Shown one piece after another: positions 8,640 through 17,940 of a stretch of 56,455 nt of DNA. The stretch's first letter is position 1. Every line of letters starts with the position of its first letter. Source of the stretch: Bacteroidota bacterium (lineage in GTDB: Bacteria; Bacteroidota; Bacteroidia; Chitinophagales; Chitinophagaceae); NCBI GenBank assembly GCA_026391435.1, contig JAPLEJ010000039.1, positions 1 through 56,455 of the forward strand, written 5' to 3'. The translations under genes and the position numbers were made by a program. A model generated the notes under the pieces. The model saw nothing but the letters and a program-made list of their open reading frames with translations. It made no database searches and had not been told where the DNA came from.

Positions 8640-11093
8640 TTAGTCTTCTACATAGATGCGTTTCACTCTTGGCCCAATAGAAGTTAATATTTCGTAAGGT
8701 ATGGTGTTCGCCCATTTTGCAATTTGTTCAATGGGTAATTGCTTGCCAAACACTTGAACCGTATCCCCTTCTTTTACCCCTATTATATCTGTTATATCTA
8801 TCATGGTCATATCCATGCAAATATCCCCTACAATGGGTGCTAATGCATGATTGACCCACATGGCCCCTTTCCCTTTTCCTAGTTGTCGGCTGTATCCATC
8901 TGCATAGCCCAAGCGAACAGTAGCAATGATACTGTCCCTTGTTAAAATACCCGACCTATTGTATCCTACTGTTTCTTCTTTTTTTAAATGCCTTATTTGT
9001 GAAATAGTGGTGCTTAACTGCATCACTGGCTCCAATAAAATGTCGCCTTGCGCAATGCCATATAATCCAATCCCCAAACGAACCATATCTAAATGAAATT
9101 GTGGGTGGGTTGTAATACTTCCCGAATTAGCAATATGTTTAATACAAGTATATCCTAAAGCAGTTTCTATTTTTTTTGCTGCTTGATTAAAAGTATCCAA
9201 TTGCTGTTGCGTAAAATTTTCAAAAGCCGATTGACCACTTGCGCTTAAATGACTAAAGATAGATTGCACTTTTAATAAATGACTCTTTTTTACCACTTCG
9301 CATAATGCAGGTATATCTATAATATCAAACCCCAAACGATTCATCCCAGTATTCAATTTTAAATGAATAGGAAAATTCGAAATACCTTGATGTTGGATAT
9401 ACTGATGAAAAGAATGGTATAGGTTAAACGAAAATATTTCAGGTTCTAAATGATATTTTATTAAAGTATCAAATGCGGCTTCGTCCACATTCATGACCAT
9501 AATAGGTGTGTGAATGCCTGCTTTACGTAATTCTACTCCCTCGTCAGCATAAGCCACCGACAAATAATCAACATGATGGAATTGTAAAATTCGAGCAATC
9601 TCTGCACTTCCTGCCCCATATCCAAAGGCTTTAACCATGGCCATTATTTTTACATTCGGCCCCACTTTAGTTTTAATTTTTTTATAATTACTTACTAAAG
9701 AAGTTAAATTAATTTCAGCCATGGTTTGATGTACCTGAAGTTGTAGCCATTCATTTATTTTTTCTAATTCAAAAATTCGAGCCCCCTTAATTAAAATAAA
9801 TTCTTCCTTGAAAGAATGAATGTCCATTTCGTTCAAAAACTGCTGAGTCGTTTCAAAGTATTGCAATTTTATTCCCAATGGCTTTAATAAATTTGTTTTA
9901 TTTAAAGCCTTAGCAAGCGAAGTGCCAATTACTATAATTTTTTTAATAGGGAATACGGCTATTTGCTTAATTAAAGGATCATAATCAACAGTATTGGATT
10001 GTAGCTGAATTAAATCAGACAATATTAAGGTGATGGGGAGTTGGCCAGCCTGTTGAGTTGCATATTCCAATGCCAATTTTAAAGAATGTATGTCGTTACT
10101 ATAACTATCATTTAATATATAACAATTTTGTATGCCTTTTTTAATTTGCATACGCATATCCAAATGCTTTAATTGACTAATGCCTTTTTGAATTTCTTGT
10201 ACCGGAATTTTTAAATGTAATAATGTGAGCAAACAAGTGATGACGTTGTTTACCGAAATAATATCTGTAAAAGGAATGATAAATTCGAGAGATGTTTCTT
10301 GATAAGTGGCTAATAAATGCGTTTGCGCATTTAATATTTTTTCGGATTGCACTTTAAAAGTAGCTGCATGGGACCTACTCCAAGTTAAAAGGGTTTGATG
10401 ATTTGCATCTAAACCTTGTATCGCCTCCCATGGCGCAATCACATGCTGTGCCTTACTAAACAGAAGTAACTTCTCCTTTATTTTTTGTTCCTGATCCTCA
10501 AATCCCTCCTCGTGTGCCGAACCTATACTAGTTAAAATACCAATCGTAGGTTGTATGATCGTGGCTAAAGATTGCATTTCACCTTTTTGTGATATCCCTG
10601 CTTCAAAAATACCAAGTTGATGCTGTTCGGTCATTTCCCATACACTTAAAGGAACTCCAATTTGTGAATTGTAACTACGCGGGCTTCGAATAATAGAATA
10701 ATGATGGGCTAATAATTGATGTAGCCATTCTTTTACAATGGTCTTACCATTACTACCCGTGATACCTATCACAGGATAATTAAAACTAGCACGATGTTCT
10801 GCAGCTATCTTTTGCAATGCTTCCAACACCTCCTCGACTATAATAAAATTACATTTGGGAAATAGGCTTATATCAAATGAAGGTTGAACTACAAAATTCG
10901 TTACCCCACGTTGAATCAAATCGGGAATATACAAATGACCATCATTTTGCGAAGTGCTGATTGCAAAAAATAAAGTAGTAGTTGGATATAATAATCGACG
11001 ACTATCTGTGAGTAAATGATCAATTTGAGCTGGCGAAGGAATGACCGCTTTCGCTTTTAGGCTGGTTGCAATATGTTCAATGGAGTAGGGCAA
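8640..11093 (-). CDS. murF-alr: Bifunctional MurF ligase / alanine racemase
   Basis: This 817-residue fusion makes two steps of peptidoglycan precursor synthesis. Residues 1 to about 452 are MurF, which adds D-Ala-D-Ala to the UDP-MurNAc-tripeptide; the ATP loop GITGSNGKT is at 110-118. Residues about 456-817 are alanine racemase, which makes D-alanine; the PLP lysine is Lys488 in MVKAFGYG, and MVRLGIGLYG and ICMDMTMIDIT follow. Such fusions are known in Bacteroidota. The start is a TTG at 11093: there is no ATG near the N-terminus, and translation from this TTG gives the normal MurF beginning (YSIEHIA). An ATT at 11099 is the only other close candidate. It begins nine bases after the terC-like stop, so the two are probably cotranscribed. 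Confidence 0.95.
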   Translation of the reverse strand: MPYSIEHIATSLKAKAVIPSPAQIDHLLTDSRRLLYPTTTLFFAISTSQNDGHLYIPDLIQRGVTNFVVQPSFDISLFPKCNFIIVEEVLEALQKIAAEHRASFNYPVIGITGSNGKTIVKEWLHQLLAHHYSIIRSPRSYNSQIGVPLSVWEMTEQHQLGIFEAGISQKGEMQSLATIIQPTIGILTSIGSAHEEGFEDQEQKIKEKLLLFSKAQHVIAPWEAIQGLDANHQTLLTWSRSHAATFKVQSEKILNAQTHLLATYQETSLEFIIPFTDIISVNNVITCLLTLLHLKIPVQEIQKGISQLKHLDMRMQIKKGIQNCYILNDSYSNDIHSLKLALEYATQQAGQLPITLILSDLIQLQSNTVDYDPLIKQIAVFPIKKIIVIGTSLAKALNKTNLLKPLGIKLQYFETTQQFLNEMDIHSFKEEFILIKGARIFELEKINEWLQLQVHQTMAEINLTSLVSNYKKIKTKVGPNVKIMAMVKAFGYGAGSAEIARILQFHHVDYLSVAYADEGVELRKAGIHTPIMVMNVDEAAFDTLIKYHLEPEIFSFNLYHSFHQYIQHQGISNFPIHLKLNTGMNRLGFDIIDIPALCEVVKKSHLLKVQSIFSHLSASGQSAFENFTQQQLDTFNQAAKKIETALGYTCIKHIANSGSITTHPQFHLDMVRLGIGLYGIAQGDILLEPVMQLSTTISQIRHLKKEETVGYNRSGILTRDSIIATVRLGYADGYSRQLGKGKGAMWVNHALAPIVGDICMDMTMIDITDIIGVKEGDTVQVFGKQLPIEQIAKWANTIPYEILTSIGPRVKRIYVED

Positions 11094-11102
11094 TAAAATG
11101 AT

Positions 11103-12071
11103 TTATAATGAATGATCTTTTAAATCCTTCGGTAGTTTTTTTCGTTTATTTGAAAAAATGGAATAAAAAATAGAACCTGTGATACAAAACAAAATAACCA
11201 ATAAGGACAATAGGACTTGCGCATTTTTATCCATTACCATATTTATATAATGCTCCCCTAGCATTTTAACACCAATAAAAATTAACACCAGTGCAATGCC
11301 TTTTTGTAAATGCTCAAATTCATTGACAGCACCACGCAATAAAAAGAATAAGGAGCGTAAGCCTAAAACAGCAAATATATTAGAAGTGTATATCACCAAA
11401 CTACTCCTTGATATACCCATGACTGCAGGAATTGAATCTAGTGCAAAAACAATATCAATAGCAGCAAGTAAAATGACAACTACAAACAAAGTGGTGTATA
11501 CTGGCTTTCCGTTTTGACGAATCATAAATTTTCCATCCCCATCTGAAGGCGTAAGTGGTAAAAAGCTTTTTAAAAATTTATATATTTTAGATTCATGTGG
11601 ATCAAAAGCAGCATCCTCATCTGCAACAAACATTTGATAACCTGTATATAATAAAAACAGACCAAACAAATAAAGCACCCAAGAAAATTGTGCCACAATG
11701 GCGACTCCCACCGTTATAAATAGAATTCTAAAAACAATGGCTGCTAAAATACCAATTAACAACACCCTTGATAAATACATTTCTTTTACCTTAAACGCAT
11801 CAAAAATAAGTATGAACACAAAAATATTATCAATACTTAAACTCCACTCCATTAAATAGCCACTTAAATATTCTAAGGCAAGCTTCTGACCTTCTTCTAT
11901 CCACATAAAAATAAAAAAACCAAGTGCTAATAAAACCCATAAGAAGGTTTGACGCAAAGCTTGTCGAATCGTAATAGTCGTATTTTTTTTACTTAGAAAT
12001 CCTAAGTCAAGTACTAGGGCTATGGTAATGACCAAGCCAAAAACAACATATACAATCTGATCTTTTGTCAT
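11103..12071 (-). CDS. TerC/Alx-family membrane protein, probable manganese exporter
   Basis: The protein (322 residues) is a TerC-family integral membrane protein with about eight or nine helices. It carries the two family motifs, SLSIDNIFVF near residue 80 and FALDSIPAVMG near 210, each placing acidic residues in the membrane. Alx and related members export manganese; tellurite resistance is the historical name of the family. The gene lies 24 bases after gldFG and nine bases before murF-alr. I looked for a manganese riboswitch of the yybP-ykoY type and there is no room for one in the short upstream gap. Family assignment is firm, metal specificity is inferred. Confidence 0.88.
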   Translation of the reverse strand: MTKDQIVYVVFGLVITIALVLDLGFLSKKNTTITIRQALRQTFLWVLLALGFFIFMWIEEGQKLALEYLSGYLMEWSLSIDNIFVFILIFDAFKVKEMYLSRVLLIGILAAIVFRILFITVGVAIVAQFSWVLYLFGLFLLYTGYQMFVADEDAAFDPHESKIYKFLKSFLPLTPSDGDGKFMIRQNGKPVYTTLFVVVILLAAIDIVFALDSIPAVMGISRSSLVIYTSNIFAVLGLRSLFFLLRGAVNEFEHLQKGIALVLIFIGVKMLGEHYINMVMDKNAQVLLSLLVILFCITGSIFYSIFSNKRKKLPKDLKDHSL

Positions 12072-12095
12072 AAGGTAAAGATAGCAATTGATTGA

Positions 12096-14534
12096 CTAAG
12101 CCCCAAAACGAGCTTGACGATAACGGTTCCAGCCAAAATAAAGAATAGCTAATATAAAAAGGGGTCCAAGCAATAATAACAATTGCCAAAAAACACGACT
12201 TTCTTGCACTTTGGCTTTATCCAATACCCTTAAAACAATCCCCTTATTCCTACTTTCTAAAATGCCCCCCGGCTCATTTAAATATTGAATGGCATTCATG
12301 AAAAAATCTCGATTGGCAAATTGATAGGATTCAAATGGAATCATTCCCATGGGCATGGGGCCATTGGTCTTATCTACCTTATTGGTGAATATATCGGCAT
12401 CCGAAATAATAATTTGTTTTGATCCCTGTCCTTTTGCAACAAAAGCAACACCTAGATGTTGTTGTAAACTATCCTTTTGTGCTTGGGTGACTCTATTTTC
12501 AAAAAAAGAACTAAATGTACCTTCCGATAATACCGCTACTGATAAATGATGTTGATTAAACTGCATCATATCGGCTTCGCCTTTTACCGAATTTAAGGTC
12601 ACTTGTGCTGGTGATGCTAAACTACGAGAACTAGTATCGGTAGATAATAAAATGGTATGACGAACTCCTTTTATGCCAATAGTATCAATACTGGAAGGGA
12701 ATAAGGATAAAACGCGATCCATATTTTGAGTCAATACATGCTGGTCATTGCCATTTAAAAAAGGATAATAAGGCCAAGGGATACGGCGCATCAAAGGTGA
12801 TCCATCCGCTTGTGTTCCAACGACAAGAGGAAGCTTAGCACAATTTAAATCTTGTACTAAATTAGCATTCACACGAATACCATACTTAAAAAATAAATCA
12901 TCTAAACCCAATCCCCTATCAAAGGCAATATAAGAGCCATTTGTTTTTTGTAAACTATCATATTCGGCATACAATTTATCTACTGCCCATATAATATTTC
13001 CACCCCTCATCAGGAATTGATCTATTTTCAATTTATCCAAATCACTAAATGCAACCGTAGGCTTTACAATTAATAAAGTTCTTATTTTTTGTGCATCAGG
13101 ATAACCCTTGCTTAAATCTAAAACAGATAAATCATATTGATTTTTTATTGTCTCGCCAATATCATTTACGGTTAAATTGATGGGCTCCCCATTACCAATT
13201 AAATAAGCAATGGAAGGTTTCGTTGTCCGATTTAATAAATAGATGGCTTGAATAAATTTATACTCTAACAAAGCCTCTGCGGCATTGGCACTTGCTTGTT
13301 CATCTATTTCTGGGATATCTTTTACAATATTGTAAGGCTTAAAATATTTTTTCGAGCTACGCAAATCAATCGCATAAGGCTTTTGTCCTGCTACTTCTAC
13401 CAAGGCTCCTGGAATAATAAGCTGATCTACTCTTTTATCCATCTTATCGCCAGATGCTTGGACCCGCTCAATAGGCAATCCTAACTTAGATAAACTATCA
13501 TACAACACATATAAAGCAGTATCATTTTTTAGTTGATTGGGGATTTCTAGATTCCACTTTAGCTGTGTTGGATTTAATTGACTTAACTGATCCAATAAAG
13601 CTGCAGCTGCATTAGCCATAGATTTATAATGCGTTGGGAGATCGCCCCCCAAGTACAAGTGCACTACAACTGGTGATTTAATTTGAGATACAATTGCTAC
13701 CGCTGGATTACTTAAAGTGTACCTTTTTTCCTTAGTTAGGTCTAACTGAAATGGAAACAAATGCGCTAAATAATTGATTAAAATTAAAGCAAGCACCATG
13801 AAGACACTTTTTACTTTCCCTTTAATATTTTCAATGGACCCCATCACAAATAAAATCAGAATAGACAAAAAGTAAAACAAGTCGGTTTCATTGATAACCC
13901 CCTTACTCATATTATTATAGTGCAAAGACAATCCTAATTGTTTAATATAGTAATCATTTCCTTGACTGAAAATGGGAAAGCTACTCACCGCATCAAAACC
14001 TTTCAATAAAATAATCGAAATAACAATAGAAATAAGTAAGGCGATCACACTGTTTTTAGTAAGGCTACTTGCATAAATCCCCACTGCTGTAAATACTGCT
14101 GATAAAAAAACTAAGCCAATATAACTACCCAAAGTAGCTCCCACATCCATACCTCCCGTGGAACTCAGGGCTTCTAAAACAAATGCATAAAAAAAAGTAG
14201 GGATAATGGCAGCAATTACAATAAGTAAACAACCTAACCACTTACCTATTATTAATTGTAATGAGGTAAAGGGCATACTGCGCAATACTTCATAAGTCCC
14301 TTGCTTGTATTCCTCTGAAAAACTACGCATGGTAATAGCAGGAACCAATAACAATAAAAACCAAGGGGCAAAATCAAAGTAAGCTTGTAAACTAGCATAG
14401 CCAAAATCGAGTACATTATAATTAGGCAATACAAATAAGAGTAGCCCATTCACTATTAAATAAAAGCTGATAATGAGATAACCTGTAAGGCTACTAAAAT
14501 ATTGCGTCCATTCCTTTTTACATATTGACCACAT
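12096..14534 (-). CDS. gldFG: GldF-GldG fusion, gliding-associated ABC transporter
   Basis: In Flavobacterium, GldA (ATPase), GldF (permease) and GldG (periplasmic-anchored partner) are needed for gliding. This 812-residue protein joins GldF and GldG. Residues 1 to about 235 are the ABC-2 permease with six membrane helices, including the FSEEYKQGTYEVLRSMPF loop. Around residue 240 a GldG-type part starts (membrane helix, then LTKEKRYTLS), continues with a long extracytoplasmic domain and ends with one membrane helix near 785-805. gldA is not in the window. The ATG at 14534 gives the canonical GldF start (KKEW..YFSSLTGYLI). A perfect -7 box lies only four bases before it. Confidence 0.92.
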   Translation of the reverse strand: MWSICKKEWTQYFSSLTGYLIISFYLIVNGLLLFVLPNYNVLDFGYASLQAYFDFAPWFLLLLVPAITMRSFSEEYKQGTYEVLRSMPFTSLQLIIGKWLGCLLIVIAAIIPTFFYAFVLEALSSTGGMDVGATLGSYIGLVFLSAVFTAVGIYASSLTKNSVIALLISIVISIILLKGFDAVSSFPIFSQGNDYYIKQLGLSLHYNNMSKGVINETDLFYFLSILILFVMGSIENIKGKVKSVFMVLALILINYLAHLFPFQLDLTKEKRYTLSNPAVAIVSQIKSPVVVHLYLGGDLPTHYKSMANAAAALLDQLSQLNPTQLKWNLEIPNQLKNDTALYVLYDSLSKLGLPIERVQASGDKMDKRVDQLIIPGALVEVAGQKPYAIDLRSSKKYFKPYNIVKDIPEIDEQASANAAEALLEYKFIQAIYLLNRTTKPSIAYLIGNGEPINLTVNDIGETIKNQYDLSVLDLSKGYPDAQKIRTLLIVKPTVAFSDLDKLKIDQFLMRGGNIIWAVDKLYAEYDSLQKTNGSYIAFDRGLGLDDLFFKYGIRVNANLVQDLNCAKLPLVVGTQADGSPLMRRIPWPYYPFLNGNDQHVLTQNMDRVLSLFPSSIDTIGIKGVRHTILLSTDTSSRSLASPAQVTLNSVKGEADMMQFNQHHLSVAVLSEGTFSSFFENRVTQAQKDSLQQHLGVAFVAKGQGSKQIIISDADIFTNKVDKTNGPMPMGMIPFESYQFANRDFFMNAIQYLNEPGGILESRNKGIVLRVLDKAKVQESRVFWQLLLLLGPLFILAILYFGWNRYRQARFGA

Positions 14535-14538
14535 AATT

Positions 14539-14546
14539 CAAAGCTA
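14539..14546 (-). promoter_or_regulatory. -7 box abutting the gldFG start codon
   Basis: The minus strand reads TAGCTTTG, an exact TAnnTTTG match, and the ATG follows after only four bases. If the box is used in the normal way, transcription would begin at or next to the A of the start codon. Confidence 0.4.
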
Positions 14547-14547
14547 C

Positions 14548-14597
14548 AAAAAAAATAGCCCCGAGCCTTTACCGAATCATCGGAATTGCACGGGGCT
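14548..14597 (-). terminator. Terminator of the isc operon
   Basis: AGCCCCG at 14557-14563 pairs with CGGGGCT at 14591-14597; the loop between them holds a small second hairpin (CCG and CGG). On the minus strand the stem is followed by a run of eight T residues. It lies just after iscA and separates this operon from gldFG. Confidence 0.8.
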
Positions 14598-14622
14598 TTC
14601 TATTTCGTTTTAAAAGATGTAA

Positions 14623-14979
14623 TTATACAGCGAAGCTTTCCCCACATCCACAACTACGACTTGCATTGGGGTTGTTAAAATAAAAACCTTTACCGTTTAA
14701 GCCATCTGAAAATTCAAGTTCGGTATTCACTAAATAAAGGAAACTTTTTAAGTCAGTGACAATTTTGACACCGTTGTCCTCAAAAACCTGATCCATTGGC
14801 TTGACCTCATTGTCAAAATCAAGCTTATAACTTAATCCTGAGCAACCGCCCCCCACTACACCTACGCGTAAAAAATAATTTGCGTCGCCCATCACCCCAG
14901 CATCTTGCATCAATTGCAACACTTTGGCCTTGGCTTTCGCACTTACATAAATGGAATTTTCTTGGGCAACCTCACTCAT
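14623..14979 (-). CDS. iscA: A-type iron-sulfur carrier protein (IscA/SufA family)
   Basis: This 118-residue protein belongs to the HesB/IscA family, which receives iron-sulfur clusters from the IscU scaffold and hands them to target proteins. The three conserved cysteines are present: Cys46 in GGGCSGLSY, and Cys110 and Cys112 in SRSCGCGESF at the C-terminus. It is the last gene of iscS-iscU-iscA, 26 bases after iscU, followed by a strong terminator. The IscA name rests on this context; SufA or ErpA roles are equally compatible with the sequence. Confidence 0.93.
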   Translation of the reverse strand: MSEVAQENSIYVSAKAKAKVLQLMQDAGVMGDANYFLRVGVVGGGCSGLSYKLDFDNEVKPMDQVFEDNGVKIVTDLKSFLYLVNTELEFSDGLNGKGFYFNNPNASRSCGCGESFAV

Positions 14980-15005
14980 ACTTAATCAATTCTTCGTTTT
15001 AAAAG

Positions 15006-15422
15006 CTACACATGACTTTGTTCGAAAACCAATTCCGCTAAGCCATTTTTAGTACGAAAATCATTAATCGCTGCTTTGATCGCATCTTCAGCTAACACAG
15101 AGCAGTGAATTTTAACTGGAGGTAAATTTAATTCCTCTACTAAATCCATATTGTCAATGGCTACTGCTTGATCAATTGTTTTTCCTTTTAACCACTCAGT
15201 GGCTAATGAAGAGGACGCGATAGCAGAACCGCAACCAAAAGTTTTAAACTTAGCATCGGTAATGATACCTGTTGCTTCATCTACTTGGATTTGCAAACGC
15301 ATTACATCTCCACATTCTGGAGCACCTACTAAACCTGTTCCTACACTTTTAGAGGCTTTGTCCAAGGTTCCTACATTTTTAGGATTGGAATAATGATCGA
15401 TTACTTTATCTGAATATGCCAT
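15006..15422 (-). CDS. iscU: Iron-sulfur cluster scaffold protein IscU
   Basis: IscU is the scaffold on which [2Fe-2S] clusters are built from sulfur given by IscS. The 138-residue protein has all ligands of the family: Cys37 and Asp39 in PECGD, Cys64 in FGCGSA, and His106-Cys107 in the segment LPPVKIHCS. The LPPVK stretch is the motif that the chaperone HscA recognises in E. coli, although no hscA or hscB gene is seen here. It lies 58 bases after iscS. Confidence 0.96.
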   Translation of the reverse strand: MAYSDKVIDHYSNPKNVGTLDKASKSVGTGLVGAPECGDVMRLQIQVDEATGIITDAKFKTFGCGSAIASSSLATEWLKGKTIDQAVAIDNMDLVEELNLPPVKIHCSVLAEDAIKAAINDFRTKNGLAELVFEQSHV

Positions 15423-15461
15423 GATTGTATTTTTTTTTAAAATTAATATTTTTTTTACATT

Positions 15462-15498
15462 TTAATGATGCGCCCATTGTTTAATGATGCGCCCATTG
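15462..15498. repeat. 18-bp direct repeat at the 3' end of iscS
   Basis: TTAATGATGCGCCCATTG occurs at 15462-15479 and again at 15481-15498, a period of 19. The second copy holds the last five codons and the stop of iscS. The first copy lies just downstream of the gene, in another frame, and carries the same sequence with no function I can see. Confidence 0.95.
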
Positions 15499-16698
15499 AA
15501 TTGCGTCAATGTCGATCCCATCCTTAAACATTTCCCATAGTGGGCTCATCTCCCTCAACTTTAATACCGTTTCCGATACCGCCTTGATCGTAAAATCAAT
15601 TTGCTCCTCGGTGGTATATCTGCCTAAACCAAAGCGAAGTGAGCTATGAGCTAAATCATCTCCTAATCCCAAAGCCTTTAATACATAGCTTGGTTCTAAT
15701 GAAGCTGAAGTACATGCGGAACCTGATGATAAAGCAATATCCTTATTAAAGCCCATCATTAAACCTTCCCCTTCCACATATTTAAATGAAATATTACTTA
15801 CATGGGGAAGACGATATGCTGGATTTCCATTAACATAAGATTCCTCCAATTGAGTTAATGCAGTTTCTAATTTATCTCTCAACTTAGAAATTCTTTCCGT
15901 ATCTGAAGCCATTTCTAAACGAGCCAATTCACATGCTTTTCCAAATCCAACAATGCCTGGCACATTTAAAGTACCACTACGCATTCCTCTTTCATGTCCA
16001 CCACCATCTAATTGTGCTGTTACTTTCACACGAGGATTTTTTCGACGAACATACAATGCACCCACCCCTTTAGGGCCATACATTTTATGTGCAGTAAAAG
16101 CCATTAAATCAATGCCATCTGCATTCACATCTACTGGAATTTTACCTACCGCTTGAACGGCATCTGTAAAAAATAAAGCGCCGTGCTTTTTTGCAATCGC
16201 ACTTATTTCTTTAACAGGTTGTATCACACCTATCTCATTATTTGCATACATGATCGCAACTAAAATAGTAGTTGGTTTCATAGCTGCTTCTAATTCTTTT
16301 AAATTGATTAAACCATCAGGTTGTACTTCAAGATAAGTGACTTCGGCTCCTAATTTTTCAAGGTGCTTACAAGTATCTAATACTGCTTTATGTTCAGTAG
16401 TACAAGTGATGATATGATTGCCTTTGCTTGCATACATTTCATACACCCCTTTGATACCTAAATTATCCCCTTCGGTAGCCCCTGAAGTAAAGATGATTTC
16501 CTTGGTATCTGCACCAATTAATTGGGCGATTTGCTCACGCGCATAATCTACTGCTTCCTCGGCATGCCATCCAAAAGAATGGTTACGACTAGCCGCATTT
16601 CCGAAATTTTCGACAAAATAGGGGATCATTGCCTCTAAAACCCTAGGATCCATGGGGGTAGTTGCATTATGATCAAGATAAATTGGTAATTTTAGCAT
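15481..16698 (-). CDS. iscS: Cysteine desulfurase IscS
   Basis: IscS is a PLP enzyme that takes sulfur from cysteine and passes it as persulfide to IscU and to tRNA-thiolation enzymes. The protein is 405 residues. Key features are [12 protein letters not shown] at 8-18, the PLP lysine Lys205 in AHKMYGPKG, and the catalytic loop cysteine Cys329 in [14 protein letters not shown], which marks it as an IscS/NifS-type rather than SufS-type enzyme. It leads the operon iscS-iscU-iscA. There is no iscR regulator beside it. The last codons are tandemly duplicated just after the stop. Confidence 0.97.
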   Translation of the reverse strand: MLKLPIYLDHNATTPMDPRVLEAMIPYFVENFGNAASRNHSFGWHAEEAVDYAREQIAQLIGADTKEIIFTSGATEGDNLGIKGVYEMYASKGNHIITCTTEHKAVLDTCKHLEKLGAEVTYLEVQPDGLINLKELEAAMKPTTILVAIMYANNEIGVIQPVKEISAIAKKHGALFFTDAVQAVGKIPVDVNADGIDLMAFTAHKMYGPKGVGALYVRRKNPRVKVTAQLDGGGHERGMRSGTLNVPGIVGFGKACELARLEMASDTERISKLRDKLETALTQLEESYVNGNPAYRLPHVSNISFKYVEGEGLMMGFNKDIALSSGSACTSASLEPSYVLKALGLGDDLAHSSLRFGLGRYTTEEQIDFTIKAVSETVLKLREMSPLWEMFKDGIDIDAIQWAHH

Positions 16699-16724
16699 AT
16701 CCGAATTTGATTTTTTCTAGAACA

Positions 16725-16732
16725 CAAAAGTA
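16725..16732 (-). promoter_or_regulatory. -7 box for the isc operon
   Basis: The minus strand reads TACTTTTG, which fits TAnnTTTG, 26 bases before the iscS ATG. No clear -33 element is seen. It shares the 110-base gap with the divergent mce gene. Confidence 0.4.
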
Positions 16733-16743
16733 AACCATAAGGC

Positions 16744-16770
16744 TTGATTTTATTGAATTCGTTAGGTTTG
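16744..16770 (+). promoter_or_regulatory. Promoter of methylmalonyl-CoA epimerase gene
   Basis: TTG at 16744-16746 and TAGGTTTG at 16763-16770 (an exact match to the -7 consensus) are spaced by 16 bases. The ATG of mce is 38 bases downstream. Confidence 0.45.
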
Positions 16771-16808
16771 GAGATGATTTTTTTCCCAATTCGTAAAACA
16801 AAATAGAG

Positions 16809-17216
16809 ATGAATTTTAAAGTAGAACATATAGGCATTGCAGTAAAGGACTTAAATGCGGGTATTTCATTGTATGAGCAGTTATTAGGGAGCCCTTGCTA
16901 TAAAAAGGAATCTGTCCTATCTGAGCAAGTAGAAACTGCATTTTTTTTAAAGGAAGCAACCAAAATTGAACTTTTGGCCAGTACACAACCCGACGGCGTT
17001 ATTGCTCAATTTATTGACAAAAAAGGAGAAGGCATACACCATATTGCATTTGAAGTAGCTGATATTATTATTGAAATGGACCGATTAAAAAAAGCAGGCT
17101 TCCTCCTACTTAATGAAACACCCAAACAAGGTGCGGACAATAAGCTTGTTTGCTTTATACATCCTAAATCTACCAATGGTGTTTTAATTGAATTATGTCA
17201 ATCGCAATCTTCTTAA
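16809..17216 (+). CDS. mce: Methylmalonyl-CoA epimerase
   Basis: This 135-residue protein of the glyoxalase/VOC fold interconverts the R and S forms of methylmalonyl-CoA, linking propionyl-CoA metabolism to succinyl-CoA. It opens with VEHIGIAVKDLNAGISLYEQLLG, has GIHHIAFEVADI in the middle, and ends with GVLIELCQ; these give the His, His and Glu metal ligands of the family. Length and motifs match the family well. It faces rnc, with only 11 bases between the two stop codons and no visible terminator. No methylmalonyl-CoA mutase gene is nearby in the window. Confidence 0.92.
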   Translation: MNFKVEHIGIAVKDLNAGISLYEQLLGSPCYKKESVLSEQVETAFFLKEATKIELLASTQPDGVIAQFIDKKGEGIHHIAFEVADIIIEMDRLKKAGFLLLNETPKQGADNKLVCFIHPKSTNGVLIELCQSQSS

Positions 17217-17227
17217 AATATAGAAAA

Positions 17228-17935
17228 TTATAGTCCTAGGGTTTCAATTGCTTTTTGAGCCGCCATTTGACTTGCATCTTTTTTAGTATACCCTTTTTGA
17301 CTGGCAATGACTTCGCCATCTAATACTACATTAATTGTAAATAAGCGACGACGACCTTCTAATTGTTCGCCTGCTAAAACAAAATCCACTTGCTTGCCTT
17401 GCTTTAATGCCCAGCCAATAATTTTGTTTTTAATATTGATATCTATGAGCTCTAATTCATCCATGAACAAATAGGGTTGTATCATTTTATTTACAATCCA
17501 TTTTTTCGTGAACTCATATTTTTTATCAAGGTAAATGGCGCCTACCAAGGCTTCTAGCGTATTTCCAAAAATTTGACTTGTTTTTAAACCCCCATCTAAT
17601 TTATTGAATTTGGTTAAACGCTTTAATCCCATTTGAATTGCAATATGATTTAATTGTTGCCGATTCACCATTTTACTTCGCATCTCAGTTAAAAAGCCTT
17701 CGCCTTTGTAGGGGTATTTTTTAAATAAATAATCGGCTACTACCGAGCTAATAATAGCATCTCCTAAAAATTCAAGTCGCTCATTATTTTCGGTAGGATG
17801 TTCTTTAACAGAACGATGATTTAATGCTGTTTGAAAAAGCAATAAATTATTAGTTGTATAGCCAATAAGCAATACTAAGTTTTTTTCAAAAACAGATTTT
17901 TTGAAAAAAGATAAAAGCTGTTTAATTTTTTTCAC
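17228..17935 (-). CDS. rnc: Ribonuclease III
   Basis: RNase III cuts double-stranded RNA during rRNA and mRNA processing. The 235-residue protein has the catalytic signature NERLEFLGDA at residues 51-60 and a C-terminal double-stranded-RNA-binding domain (about 165-235) ending KKDASQMAAQKAIETLGL. The start is a GTG at 17935, five bases after the fabF stop; no ATG gives a full N-terminus. It closes the operon acpP-fabF-rnc, an order often seen in bacteria. Confidence 0.95.
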   Translation of the reverse strand: MKKIKQLLSFFKKSVFEKNLVLLIGYTTNNLLLFQTALNHRSVKEHPTENNERLEFLGDAIISSVVADYLFKKYPYKGEGFLTEMRSKMVNRQQLNHIAIQMGLKRLTKFNKLDGGLKTSQIFGNTLEALVGAIYLDKKYEFTKKWIVNKMIQPYLFMDELELIDINIKNKIIGWALKQGKQVDFVLAGEQLEGRRRLFTINVVLDGEVIASQKGYTKKDASQMAAQKAIETLGL

Positions 17936-17940
17936 GAAAA

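Noticed and set aside
12007..12071. Riboswitch for the TerC-family gene
   Set aside because: Only 24 bases separate it from gldFG, so there is no space for a leader structure.
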